Shown: positions 1 through 8,346 of the stretch, piece after piece
How the letters are laid out: each line of letters opens with the position of its first letter
Position numbering within the stretch: position 1 is the stretch's first letter
Source: Ignavibacteriales bacterium
GTDB taxonomy: Bacteria > Bacteroidota > Ignavibacteria > Ignavibacteriales > Ignavibacteriaceae
Assembly: GCA_016700155.1 (NCBI GenBank)
Contig: CP065001.1
Coordinates: 992,001 to 1,056,000, forward strand
Length of the DNA: 64,000 nt
Reading direction: 5' to 3'
Notes under the pieces: generated by a model
What the model was told of the DNA's origin: nothing
The model's input: only the letters and a program-made list of their open reading frames with translations
Databases searched by the model: none
Program-made: the position numbers and the translations under genes

Positions 1-8
1 TGAAAATT

Positions 9-1070
9 CTATTTCTTTAGAGATTGAACCTCTATCGAACTTAAGTAAAAAGCTCCCTTCCCATTAATCCGGATTCCAACACTTCCGGCTTCAGGTTCGC
101 TACCATGCCCGTGGACTACCATTTTATTGTTAATATAACCTCTGAAATGAGTTCCTTCACTTACAACTTTTAATTCAAGCCAGCCATTACTTTGGAATTT
201 ATCTTTTTCAAAGGTTTTAATTTGCCCCTTACTTTTCCTCGATAGAGAAATTTCTCCATCTTTTAAACCGAGAAAATCATAATTATTTTTATCAATAAAG
301 TGATGAATTAATTCCAGTTGGCCATTAAAATCATCAATATTAATTTCCGCTGTAACCTGAACACCTTTTAATTTATTTTCATAAACGAAAATTGATTCAG
401 GTACCTTATGAAACATTAGAACAGATTTATTGGGATCAAACATTGGACTGAGTCCATCCAATGAACCTTCTATCCATTTGAATTTTTCGGATAGTACTTT
501 AATTATTCCATCATCCGTAATCAGTTTCCAGGAACCATTTCCATTTATAGTAAAGGTTGAATCAGATATATGTTCTTTTTCTGTGGTATCATTTCTTTGT
601 TTTTCTTGTTTGGTAAGGTTTCCAGTCCCTAAACCATATCCGAAAACTAATTGTGCTCCGTGATCGCCTGTTTGATATAAGAAATAAATTCCTAAAATAC
701 CGGAGAGAACAATTGGTATAATGAAAGTCTTTTTCAAAGATTTAAAAAAGATTCCGATTGACAACCTTATAATTGTGTAAATGCTAAAAAACCATAATGT
801 AGTTTCAGCCCAATCGGCGTGTTCATTTATTGCTGAGAATGCATTAGCGGGAATTTCAATACTATCGGAAGCGGCATTGCCTGTAATAAACGCAATTACT
901 GCCGCTATTGTTCCTAAAATATAAAGCAGCAATGCTGACTTTCTAATCCAATCGGATTTTGACAATAGCAATCCGGTAAGATCTAGCAATACTGCAAGGA
1001 TTAGAAGCACAATCGGAAAATGAATAATCATCGGATGAATATTCGGTGCCCAATCGGGAACAAATTGCAT
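9..1070 (-). CDS. DUF2231-like membrane protein with C-terminal LamG-like domain
   Basis: 353 aa. The N-terminal ~135 residues hold four hydrophobic segments and begin with the IHPMIIHFPIVLL signature typical of the DUF2231 membrane family. Residues ~170-353 are a soluble beta-rich region resembling concanavalin-A/LamG-like or DUF1080-type domains (ending GSVGIRINGKGAFYLSSIEV), probably periplasmic. The start ATG is preceded by AGGAGTTGTT, a good ribosome site. It is the last complete gene of the long minus-strand series and follows the beta-barrel gene. DUF2231 genes are often found near metal and cytochrome clusters; the exact role is unknown. The domain call rests on motif recognition only. 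Confidence 0.7.
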   Translation of the reverse strand: MQFVPDWAPNIHPMIIHFPIVLLILAVLLDLTGLLLSKSDWIRKSALLLYILGTIAAVIAFITGNAASDSIEIPANAFSAINEHADWAETTLWFFSIYTIIRLSIGIFFKSLKKTFIIPIVLSGILGIYFLYQTGDHGAQLVFGYGLGTGNLTKQEKQRNDTTEKEHISDSTFTINGNGSWKLITDDGIIKVLSEKFKWIEGSLDGLSPMFDPNKSVLMFHKVPESIFVYENKLKGVQVTAEINIDDFNGQLELIHHFIDKNNYDFLGLKDGEISLSRKSKGQIKTFEKDKFQSNGWLELKVVSEGTHFRGYINNKMVVHGHGSEPEAGSVGIRINGKGAFYLSSIEVQSLKK

Positions 1071-1139
1071 AACAACTCCTATTCTTTTAATTAAAGAGAT
1101 ATACCAAATTGCAAATAATTGTATATCTGAAATTGTCTT

Positions 1140-2057
1140 TTATAAGCCGAAGTTTAGCCCTGCACTAAAACTAAAGTCCGGGCTGTAATTACTTAAACCT
1201 TTAGAACCAATTAAAGATAAAACCACTGTACTGTTTAATTTAAAATTAAATCCGAGTGATAATTGTCTCGGCGGTTCATAATTATCGAGTATAGATGTAT
1301 AGGAAAGAAAATAAAGCAAAACAGAATTTCCGTTTTCAGAAATAAATTTTCCCAATCCAATTCCATAAGTAAATGGATTTTTATAATCTATTCCATCAGG
1401 ATCTCCGAATTTTATAAATCCGACTTCAGCTAAAAGCACAAAAGATTCAATTGATCGTCTCACATTTGCCGAAAGACTATAATCAAATTTTCCTGTACCA
1501 ATTGTTGTGCTTGCGGAAGCAGTTGGAAATTTTATACCCGGAGTAATATAAAGGTCTATAGGATTATTAATTTCATTAAGAAACTGGTATGATCCGTATA
1601 TATAAAAATCACCTAAAGATATTTGCGAATTCATCATAGAACTTTGATTAACAGAATTATTCCCACCGTGCATATTACCACCTTCATTTATCATTCCTCC
1701 GTTGCTTTCACCTTCTCTGCCTGTTGGAATAATCATCATCCCGGATTGTGTAAACCCGGGACGATTTTGTGCTATCACTGGAATATAGCTGTATAAGGAG
1801 AAGTTTTCATTTTGATAACTAATTCCTCCATAAAGAAAATAAAGAGTGTTGTATTCATTATAAAAATAATTTCCGCCTGTAACCTGGAATGATGTTGATA
1901 AAATCCACCCGGAACTTCTTTCAGAGAGGTATGATTGACCATTCACTTCAACAGGTAGAATTATGACAGAAAATATTACTATAAACAATCTGGCTACGGC
2001 TTGGCGCTTCGCCAGGACGAGAGAGGTTACTAAAAAAGAATTAATAAGAGTTCTCAT
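1140..2057 (-). CDS. Outer-membrane beta-barrel transporter-like protein
   Basis: 305 aa with a signal-like N-terminus and many alternating amphipathic strands ending in an aromatic/glycine-rich C-terminus (SAGLNFGL), as in outer-membrane barrels. It resembles the MetA-pathway/transporter type of barrels seen in metal operons. A Met/Gly/Asn-rich loop near residues 100-130 (GGMINEGGNMHGGNNSV) could bind metal or be extracellular. The signal peptide is odd: residues ~15-24 (LAKRQAVARL) are charged, split the hydrophobic core, and are encoded by a GC-rich palindromic patch. It starts 7 bases after the Met-rich gene, so the two are likely cotranscribed. The barrel class is inferred; substrate unknown. 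Confidence 0.65.
   Translation of the reverse strand: MRTLINSFLVTSLVLAKRQAVARLFIVIFSVIILPVEVNGQSYLSERSSGWILSTSFQVTGGNYFYNEYNTLYFLYGGISYQNENFSLYSYIPVIAQNRPGFTQSGMMIIPTGREGESNGGMINEGGNMHGGNNSVNQSSMMNSQISLGDFYIYGSYQFLNEINNPIDLYITPGIKFPTASASTTIGTGKFDYSLSANVRRSIESFVLLAEVGFIKFGDPDGIDYKNPFTYGIGLGKFISENGNSVLLYFLSYTSILDNYEPPRQLSLGFNFKLNSTVVLSLIGSKGLSNYSPDFSFSAGLNFGL
1993..2025. repeat. REP-like GC-rich palindromic patch inside a coding region
   Basis: A short GC-rich segment with the inverted repeat TGGCG-CTT-CGCCA sits in an otherwise AT-rich gene and adds charged residues to the middle of a signal peptide. It looks like a small in-frame insertion. Its identity as a dispersed repeat cannot be shown from this window alone. 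Confidence 0.35.
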
Positions 2058-2064
2058 CTTTAAT

Positions 2065-2550
2065 TTATTTTTCTTCCATAAGTTTTTGAGTTTCTTCCAT
2101 ATTACTCATCATATCTTCAAAGTTGCCCATCATCTCATCCATATTATCCATCATTTCATCCATCTTGTTTTGGAATTTTTTATTGTTCATCATTTCTTTG
2201 TTTCCCATCATATTTTGCATATGCTGAGTCACTCCTTTCATATTCACAGACATTTGATTCATAGATTCCATCATAGGCATCATATTTTCGTTCATCATAC
2301 TTTGCATATGCTGTTGCTGCATATTCATCTGCATATTCTGATGCTGCTGATGCATTTCATTCATATTCTTCATCATTACGTTCATTCGTGAGGATATGTC
2401 ATTCATCCTGTTCATCATATTTTGCATATTCTGCATTTGCATATTCATTCCCTGCTGCTGTCCGCCGTGCATCCCGTGATCGTGCTGAGCGATTACGTTA
2501 AGGTTAAGAACCGCCATTAACATTACAGTTGTTAAGATTATTAACTTCAT
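2065..2550 (-). CDS. Secreted methionine-rich protein
   Basis: 161 aa. A clear signal peptide (residues 1-21, cut after VIAQ) is followed by HDHGMHGG and then a long Met/Gln/Asn-rich region with repeated QNMQNMMNRM-like units predicted to form coiled helices. About a quarter of the residues are methionine. Met and His are soft-metal ligands, so a periplasmic Cu(I)/Ag(I) buffer is the natural inference given the CusCBA genes upstream. TAAGGAGAATTAAA precedes the ATG. No named family is recognised. A second Met-rich protein occurs at 49557-50036. Confidence 0.7.
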   Translation of the reverse strand: MKLIILTTVMLMAVLNLNVIAQHDHGMHGGQQQGMNMQMQNMQNMMNRMNDISSRMNVMMKNMNEMHQQHQNMQMNMQQQHMQSMMNENMMPMMESMNQMSVNMKGVTQHMQNMMGNKEMMNNKKFQNKMDEMMDNMDEMMGNFEDMMSNMEETQKLMEEK

Positions 2551-2582
2551 TTTAATTCTCCTTAAAGTTTTAAGATTATGTT

Positions 2583-3527
2583 TTATTTTATATTAAGAAG
2601 AGAATAAACCATTATTTTAGAATTATTCTCATTTAGTTGTTTCGCTTTTACAAGATATAGTCGTGACTCTGATTCATCACCAATAATTTTATATAAATCG
2701 CTTAACATATAATATGCATCCGCTTCCTGTGGATAGTTTTTAATTTCAAGAAGTGCATATTTAATAGCCGTTTTTATTTTACCTTCCAGATATTGCTGGC
2801 TTGCCTTCAAAATATTTAAATGCTGTAAGTCTGGTGAGATTGCTTCTAATCCATTCAAATATTCTAACGATTTTTTAAGTCTGTTCTGATTCTGATAAAT
2901 AATAACTAATCCTTTTCTTGCTTCGATTAGATTATTATCTAATCTCAACGCTTCAAAAAAATATTTTTCAGCATCGGTGTATAGATTTTGAGATAAATAA
3001 AATAATCCGAGAGTTTGGTAATTTTCACTGTTGTAAGGATTGATAGCGATTAATTTTTTCAGAGTGTTTACAGCTTTTGGAAACTCACCAATTGTTCCGT
3101 ATAAAACACTCAAATTGTAAAGTGCTTGCTCATTATCAGGTTGTATATTTACCGCTTTCGCAAGAAGACTTTCTGCTTTATCAAAATTCCCGTCATTAAG
3201 ATTTATAACGCCAAGACTTATTAGTGCGTCTTCATCATTTGAATCCAATTCCAATACTCTTTCATAGTAGTATTGAATCATTTGTATATTTTGTTTTGCT
3301 ATAGAAATTTCAGCAAGATACTTTAATGTATTTATATCATCCGGCTTATTATTTAGTGCTAATTGAAAGTAATCTTCTGCTTTAGGAATATTTCCTTCAA
3401 AAAAATATTTAACTCCTTTATCATAAGATTGGTTGAATTCTTTTTCGGCTGCTGACTCTGAACTGTCTTGTGCTTTTATAAAAATAAAAGATAAAAGCAC
3501 TTCAACGAGTATTAAAATTCTTTTCAT
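2583..3527 (-). CDS. Secreted TPR-repeat protein
   Basis: 314 aa from the ATG at 3527, chosen because CTGAGGTATGAT gives a ribosome site there; an upstream in-frame ATG at 3542 lacks one. A signal peptide (ILILVEVLLSFIFIKAQ) is followed by about seven 34-residue tetratricopeptide repeats with typical A-x-x-Y-F and L-x-x-D-P patterns. TPR arrays are protein-docking scaffolds, here periplasmic. A similar secreted TPR protein follows the second RND operon (22631-23503), so this pairing with RND/PII genes recurs. The partner is unknown. Confidence 0.75.
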   Translation of the reverse strand: MKRILILVEVLLSFIFIKAQDSSESAAEKEFNQSYDKGVKYFFEGNIPKAEDYFQLALNNKPDDINTLKYLAEISIAKQNIQMIQYYYERVLELDSNDEDALISLGVINLNDGNFDKAESLLAKAVNIQPDNEQALYNLSVLYGTIGEFPKAVNTLKKLIAINPYNSENYQTLGLFYLSQNLYTDAEKYFFEALRLDNNLIEARKGLVIIYQNQNRLKKSLEYLNGLEAISPDLQHLNILKASQQYLEGKIKTAIKYALLEIKNYPQEADAYYMLSDLYKIIGDESESRLYLVKAKQLNENNSKIMVYSLLNIK

Positions 3528-3566
3528 ATCATACCTCAGCATTGGTGGAATTTCTTCAATGTAATA

Positions 3567-3779
3567 TTATTCGTTTGATTGTTCATTCTTATTAACCTTA
3601 GCGTGTATTGCTGCAAAATATTTTTCGGGATCAGCTTCAAATTTTTCTTTGCAAGGATATGAGCAAAAGTATAATATTTTGCCCTTGTAGAAATCTAAAT
3701 CAGCAGCGTATTCCGGGTCTATATGAATTCCGCAAACCGGGTCACGAACAAGGAAATCTTTCTTACTTATTTTTAGCAT
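3567..3779 (-). CDS. YHS-domain protein
   Basis: 70 aa, almost entirely one YHS domain: the RDPVCGIHI motif, then YFCSYPCKEKF and DPEKYF. YHS/TRASH-type domains have conserved Cys residues and are thought to bind metal ions or act as metallochaperones. No signal peptide, so cytoplasmic. Its ATG overlaps the end of the ABC ATPase gene by 7 bases, implying translational coupling. One of several YHS proteins in the window. Confidence 0.85.
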   Translation of the reverse strand: MLKISKKDFLVRDPVCGIHIDPEYAADLDFYKGKILYFCSYPCKEKFEADPEKYFAAIHAKVNKNEQSNE

Positions 3780-4441
3780 ACCAATTTTCCATCAGATAGA
3801 TTAATATTTCTGGATGAGTATTTTTTAAAATCTGCATTATGAGTAACCATAATTATGCTCTTACCAGATTGATTCAATTCTAAAAAAATGCTCATTATAT
3901 CTTCGCTGGTTTTGCTGTCAAGATTTCCGGTTGGTTCATCTGTTAAAAGTATAAGCGGGTCATTAATAAGTGCGCGTGCAATTGCAACTCTTTGCTGCTC
4001 GCCGCCGCTTAATTCATTTATTAATCTTTTTCTTTTACTCTCGAGATGAACTTTATTTAGAATTGATGAAGCAAGTTCCATTTGCAGTATTTTTGAGTGA
4101 CCGTTTGTTGCTAAAGGAAGCTGAACATTTTCAATCACTGTTAAGTATGGTATTAGCTGAAAAGATTGAAACACAAATCCTATATATTCTCTTCTGAAAT
4201 CGGCAAGACTATTTGGAGAGAGATTGTAAATATCAATTTCATCAATAATAATTTTACCGTTAGTAGGTTTACTTAAACCACCAATAATTGTAAGCAATGT
4301 GCTTTTACCGGAACCGGATTCACCCATTAAGGAAACGAATTCGCCCTGGTGAATTTCTAATGAAATATTGTTTACTGCTATAACCTTTTCATTACCGCTT
4401 TTGTATTCTTTTGTTAGATTATTTAATTGTATTAAGCTCAT
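3773..4441 (-). CDS. ABC transporter ATP-binding protein, LolD/MacB type
   Basis: 222 aa, the usual length of a stand-alone LolD/MacB-type nucleotide-binding subunit. Walker A is GESGSGKST, the signature is LSGGEQQRVAIARAL, and Walker B is LILLTDEPTGNLD followed by the H-loop in VTHNA. It should energise the FtsX-type permease encoded immediately upstream. GAGGAATTGAT precedes the ATG. The partner permease has a nonsense codon, so the transporter may be inactive. The substrate is unknown; such pairs beside DUF2318 proteins are often linked to metal uptake or envelope export. Confidence 0.9.
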   Translation of the reverse strand: MSLIQLNNLTKEYKSGNEKVIAVNNISLEIHQGEFVSLMGESGSGKSTLLTIIGGLSKPTNGKIIIDEIDIYNLSPNSLADFRREYIGFVFQSFQLIPYLTVIENVQLPLATNGHSKILQMELASSILNKVHLESKRKRLINELSGGEQQRVAIARALINDPLILLTDEPTGNLDSKTSEDIMSIFLELNQSGKSIIMVTHNADFKKYSSRNINLSDGKLVC

Positions 4442-4450
4442 ATCAATTCC

Positions 4451-5629
4451 TCATAAACTTCTGAATGCAACAGTTGGATCAAGCCTGGCTGCTTTAAGTG
4501 CGGGGAGGACACTTGCGAGCAGCCCGGCAAGTACAGCCATCCCGGCTGACAACAATAACAACGAATAGCTGAAATTAATTTTTATGCTATTATCCATACT
4601 TAAAATCGGAGTAATAATTTTTGCCCCGGCAATCCCAATGAAGAAGCCAATTACACCGGCGGCAAAGCTTGCAATCAATACTTCAAGTAAAATGATTTTA
4701 ATAATGTGCCAGCGTCTGAATCCTACCGACATAAAAATTCCTATTTCTTTTGTTCTTTCATTTACAGAGGCATTAACATTTGTGAAAACTATAAGAAGAG
4801 AGATAATTAGAATCACTGCCGAGATACCAAGTGAAAAATGTTCAAAGCGATGTATCGCTGTCATTTTGGATTCGATTGATTGCTTAATGGCGGTTACTTT
4901 GGCTCTAGGTAATTTGCCGGAAGTTTGTCTTACAATTTCTTCGATTGGGCAATCGTAGCAGCGAGCAGCTATTTCAATTAAGCTTAACTCATTCTTTTTA
5001 TTAAAAAGATCTTGAGATTTTTTTAGGTCAAGAAATATAAGAGCATCATCCTGCGAGCCCGTTTCCTCTAAAATTCCAGAGATTAAAAATTCTTCTCAAT
5101 TAAGATTTATTTTCTGATTTAATTTTGTTCCTAAAAGTTTTGAAACTTCATTGCCAACTAAAATTTCATTCTCCTGCGAAGGATACTTGCCTTTTATTCT
5201 CCACCATTTCTTCAATCTTATTTCATCTTTAAAATTGATACCTGCAGCAACCATATTTTTTTCATTGGTTCCATTTAAAGTTATAATCTTTACAGAGTTG
5301 AAAAGCTTCGGTGCAATTACGCTTAGGTTATCTTTATTTTTTATTGTTTTAATTTTTTCTATGTCTTCCTGATTAAGATTGTTGTTTTCAAATGTTAGTC
5401 CTGTTATGGATATACCACCATAGTTAAGATTCAAACCATCACTTTGAGGTGTAATAAGCATATTAGCGCCGAATTCATCAAGATTTTCTGCAACACTTTT
5501 ATTTACATTTTCTGAAACAACATACAGTGTTACAAATGATGCAACAGCCAGCAGCAACCCAATTACAAGGAAAGCCGTTCTTGATTTCCTTCTTCTTAAA
5601 CTCTGCAGAGAAATGTTATATAGTTTCAT
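4451..5629 (-). pseudogene. FtsX/MacB-type ABC permease interrupted by an in-frame TGA
   Basis: One reading frame of 393 codons encodes a complete permease: an N-terminal TM with RRRKSRTAFLVIGLLLAV, a periplasmic MacB-like core, and three C-terminal TM segments including the family motif NVNASVNERTKEIGIFMSVG. At 5096-5098 the frame contains TGA, between KINLN and EEFLISGILEETGSQDD. The family usually has Gly-Glu-Glu/Gly-x-x there, so a GGA-to-TGA change is the simplest explanation. Neighbouring genes use TGA as stop, so reassignment is unlikely. No frameshift is needed to join the halves. It could be a real nonsense mutation, a sequencing error or, less likely, recoding. Ribosome site GGAG lies before the ATG at 5629. 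Confidence 0.85.
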
Positions 5630-5729
5630 CTATTTAAACTCCATTGAAGGGTACAAGGTAAAAAGTATTTCTCCTGACTTCCCATTTTTCCTCCAAAAGC
5701 GGATTTCGCTTCGCTTAACATTTCTCATT

Positions 5730-6413
5730 TTAATTCCTTCTGGTCCAGCTTGTTACAGCGTATTCATCTATCTGAATTTCATTTCCAACAACTTTACTTG
5801 GAACAGGGTCTGGTGGATATTTACCACACGAACCGCTTATTGCATCAAGATTATTTAAATCCCAGGTAGTACCGCAGGAGTTGCAAATTAAATTACTTCC
5901 CTGAATGTGAAAATCTTTTGAGTCGCAAGGCTCGCATAAGCTTATTGCAGTTACTACTTTACCGTCCTCTGTAAGATAAGCCAGAAGCGGAATGGAGGAG
6001 TTTGTGCCCTGGTAATCAAACTTTACAAACTTCTTTTCTTTTACAACATCAAGAGGCAAGATAATTTTCCCATTCTGTTCAAATGCAATTGAATAGAAAT
6101 GATCGAACCGGGTAAACGGATAGTTTACAGCATTTGTAATTTTGGGCTGCTGGTTGATTACCGCTTCTTCCTTTGAGGGCTTTGCATTGATATAAAAAAT
6201 TATTGCACTAACAAATAAAACTATTACTCCTGCCGTTATAAAACCTTTCTTATTACTACCGCTTCTTTGATTAAGAACTTTTTCTCTCTTTGAATTATCT
6301 CTATTATAAGCTACAGACGGTTTATTGTAAATTTTATGACCGCAGGAAGGGCAGAATATTACCTTTCCGTTTATTTTTTCACCGCATTGTGGACAGTAAT
6401 TAATTTCATGCAT
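5730..6413 (-). CDS. Zinc-ribbon, membrane-anchored DUF2318-family protein
   Basis: 227 aa from the ATG at 6413, which has AGGTGAT six bases upstream; a TTG 15 bases further up is in frame but less likely. Residues 5-25 form a zinc ribbon (CPQCGEKI...CPSCGHKI), residues ~55-72 one TM segment, and the rest is a DUF2318-like domain with LCEPC and ICNSCGTTWDL motifs. DUF2318 proteins contain predicted metal or Fe-S sites and occur with FtrABCD-type iron/copper uptake and with ABC permeases, as here. Function is inferred from family and context. Confidence 0.8.
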   Translation of the reverse strand: MHEINYCPQCGEKINGKVIFCPSCGHKIYNKPSVAYNRDNSKREKVLNQRSGSNKKGFITAGVIVLFVSAIIFYINAKPSKEEAVINQQPKITNAVNYPFTRFDHFYSIAFEQNGKIILPLDVVKEKKFVKFDYQGTNSSIPLLAYLTEDGKVVTAISLCEPCDSKDFHIQGSNLICNSCGTTWDLNNLDAISGSCGKYPPDPVPSKVVGNEIQIDEYAVTSWTRRN

Positions 6414-6432
6414 ATTATCACCTATATTCAAA

Positions 6433-6645
6433 TTAGTTTAACAAATCTTTTTTCTTTTCTTCAAACTCTTGTTTATCAATTTCTCCTTTAGCATAACGCT
6501 TCTTTAACAGATCCAGCGGTGTTTCGCTGGATATATTTGGCATACTGCCACGCGAATTATTTGAATAAACAAGAATGATTACTACAGCAATTATTATTAT
6601 CAGCCATAACCACCACATTCCCATAAAGCTCATATCGTGAAACAT
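6433..6645 (-). CDS. Small SHOCT-domain membrane protein
   Basis: 70 aa. One TM helix (WWLWLIIIIAVVIILVY, residues ~11-27) is followed by a C-terminal SHOCT domain (LDLLKKRYAKGEIDKQEFEE). SHOCT domains are short oligomerisation or tethering modules at protein ends. AGAAAGGAGAAAAAA precedes the ATG. It is packed tightly between the zinc-ribbon proteins, consistent with one operon. Specific role unknown. Confidence 0.85.
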   Translation of the reverse strand: MFHDMSFMGMWWLWLIIIIAVVIILVYSNNSRGSMPNISSETPLDLLKKRYAKGEIDKQEFEEKKKDLLN

Positions 6646-6673
6646 TTTTTTCTCCTTTCTTCAATCATTCTTT

Positions 6674-7645
6674 CTATATTTTTTTACCGCCGTATTTTTT
6701 ATCTACAAAGTCAATTATATCATTCACTGAATATTTATTTTCATTAATCTTTTCATCAATAAATTTCTTTACTTCTTTAGCTCCATTCGGATGAGGGCAG
6801 TTGCAATCCTTCAGTTCGTCAATTCTGCATTGACCACATGGACAGTTAAATGCAGAGTAAATCGTATACCTGTCTGAAATCGTAGCTTTGTTATTTGACG
6901 TTGCAGGTGCTGGCGAAATAGGAGGAATTATATTATTGGAAATTTGCAATTGGTTGGGATTCCAAACCTTTGAAGCATCTACATTAAAAGCAGATGCAAA
7001 CTCTGCCTTAAGCCAGCCATATTTATTTGCAACTGCCACAACTATATCCTCTGATTTCTGATTTTGTTCTAAGTAATCACGGATAAATTGTCTTTCTTCC
7101 ACAGCACGACCACAAGTACATACTTCAAGCGATTCCTCATTACAGGTTCCACAGGAACAAACGAACTTTGAAGCTATCTCAAATACTTTTGCTTCAACAA
7201 CAGGATTACTGCTTTTTATTTCAACGGGAATATCTTTTGTCTGAGGACGAAATATCAAATCAAATGAGGTTGCAAGTATAACTGAACCTAAAACAACTCC
7301 CACAGTTATCCACAATAATTTTAGATTTTTTAGGCCGGAAAATTTTCTTGCCTGTTTTCTTTTAAAACTGCCTTTCGATTCCCGGTGCAACTGCTTTTTG
7401 CTTTTCCCTTTTTTACCCGTGCTGGTAACAGCTTTGCTTTGTTCAGCAAAGTTTTTTCTTTGTCCAGCATTTTTATTTAATTGATGACCGCAGGAAATGC
7501 AAAACTTATTTTCTTCATCGTTTTCTGCTCCGCAATTGGGGCAGTCATTCCCGGAAGTATTTTCTGCCACTATCAATTCATCACCGCAATTTATACAGAA
7601 TTTATTTTCTTCTTTATTATTTACGCCGCAGCTATTACAAATCAT
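6674..7645 (-). CDS. Membrane protein with two zinc ribbons and two CcmH-like Cys motifs
   Basis: 323 aa. Two tandem zinc ribbons occupy residues 1-55 (CNSCGVNN...FCINCG and CPNCGAEN...FCISCG). A basic linker and one TM segment (~residues 110-130) follow. The exported part has two copies of a CcmH/NrfF-like pattern, CSCGTCNEE..CTCGRA..R.FI and CPCGQCRID..CNCPHP..VKKFI, each followed by a helical stretch ending near KYG. CcmH uses an LRCxxC pair to reduce apocytochrome haem-ligand thiols. Whether these longer CxC-x2-C motifs do redox or metal binding is unknown. GAGATGATAAA precedes the start. Confidence 0.7.
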   Translation of the reverse strand: MICNSCGVNNKEENKFCINCGDELIVAENTSGNDCPNCGAENDEENKFCISCGHQLNKNAGQRKNFAEQSKAVTSTGKKGKSKKQLHRESKGSFKRKQARKFSGLKNLKLLWITVGVVLGSVILATSFDLIFRPQTKDIPVEIKSSNPVVEAKVFEIASKFVCSCGTCNEESLEVCTCGRAVEERQFIRDYLEQNQKSEDIVVAVANKYGWLKAEFASAFNVDASKVWNPNQLQISNNIIPPISPAPATSNNKATISDRYTIYSAFNCPCGQCRIDELKDCNCPHPNGAKEVKKFIDEKINENKYSVNDIIDFVDKKYGGKKI

Positions 7646-7663
7646 TTTATCATCTCACTTTAA

Positions 7664-7712
7664 TCTCACCCCCATCTTCTCTCCGTATCAAGGAGAGGAG
7701 GGGGGAGTGATG
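7664..7712. repeat. REP-like inverted repeat downstream of the 7720 gene
   Basis: C/G-rich intergenic segment with CTCTCC...GGAGAG arms (on + : CTCTCC GTATCAA GGAGAG) flanked by CCCCC and GGGGGG. The composition is unlike the surroundings. It may act as a hairpin between cistrons or be a dispersed repeat. Only one copy is seen here. Confidence 0.4.
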
Positions 7713-7719
7713 GAAAGGT

Positions 7720-8163
7720 TTATTCTTTTACTTTGAAATTATGTTTAACAAGATTTTCTTTTGCTTTTTCGATAGTAACCTCTTTTAGTTTCATTCCGCA
7801 AAGCGGGCATTCACCAGCTTCATCTGATATGACATTCCAGTCCATCATATCCTGAAAAACTTTGCCATCTTTATTTTTATCAATTGCTTTAAGGTCTATT
7901 TCACCTTCTCTTACCCAGGATTCTTTATTTGTTTTGCTGGAATCCATCTTCATATTTTTATGATCTTTCATATCCATATGTTTATGACCTGATTTAGTGC
8001 TGTCCATTTCCATATGTGCTATTGTCATCGTTTCTGATTCATGACCTGAACAGCATCCCTTTGCACACTCTTTCTTTTCTTGTTTATCAGTTTGTTCCTG
8101 TGCAAGCATGAATGCACTAAAGAAAGAAACAAGTGCGATTGTGATTAAGAGTTGTTTTGACAT
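7720..8163 (-). CDS. Periplasmic His/Met-rich protein with heavy-metal-binding domain
   Basis: 147 aa. Signal peptide (residues 1-21), then a CCSGHESETM and His/Met/Lys-rich stretch (HKHMDMKDHKNMKMD). The last ~65 residues contain an EF-hand-like loop (DKNKDGKVFQD) followed by a heavy-metal-binding motif (GECPLCGMKLKEV). This C-terminal module is nearly the same as the C-terminus of the CusB-like adaptor at 12778-14487, so the two probably share ligand and partner. AAAGGAGTAACACA precedes the ATG. A periplasmic Cu/Ag chaperone feeding the RND pump is plausible. Confidence 0.75.
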   Translation of the reverse strand: MSKQLLITIALVSFFSAFMLAQEQTDKQEKKECAKGCCSGHESETMTIAHMEMDSTKSGHKHMDMKDHKNMKMDSSKTNKESWVREGEIDLKAIDKNKDGKVFQDMMDWNVISDEAGECPLCGMKLKEVTIEKAKENLVKHNFKVKE

Positions 8164-8209
8164 TGTGTTACTCCTTTTGTTGATTGTGAATTATTTAATT
8201 TATTACTTT

Positions 8210-8302
8210 CTTGTCATCCCGAACTTGTTTCGGAATCTTCTTCTGTCATAAAGATGCTGAAACGAATAACGCCACAGCAAAGATTTTTGTTAGTTGTTTC
8301 AT
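8210..8302 (-). pseudogene. Truncated signal-peptide remnant ending in a REP-like repeat
   Basis: An ATG at 8302 with a possible ribosome site (GAAGAAAGTACA) opens an 18-codon frame, MKQLTKIFAVALFVSASL, that looks like a signal peptide and then stops. Immediately after lies a palindromic segment (CCGAA-CTTGT-TTCGG) of the type found as dispersed intergenic repeats. The reading is that a small exported protein was cut by repeat insertion. It may simply be a chance short frame. Confidence 0.35.
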
Positions 8303-8346
8303 TGTACTTTCTTCATTATTAATGTATATGTTATTTTTTGAATTAA

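Noticed and set aside
1963..2391. His-rich open frame antisense to the Met-rich protein
   Set aside because: It is the mirror of Met (ATG/CAT) codons on the other strand; no ribosome site and the sense gene has signal peptide and operon context.
5096..5098. TGA read as glycine (alternative genetic code 25) or selenocysteine
   Set aside because: Other genes in the window, such as those ending at 18040, 32187 and 49552, use TGA as a normal stop, and no selenocysteine element is apparent; a point mutation or error is simpler.
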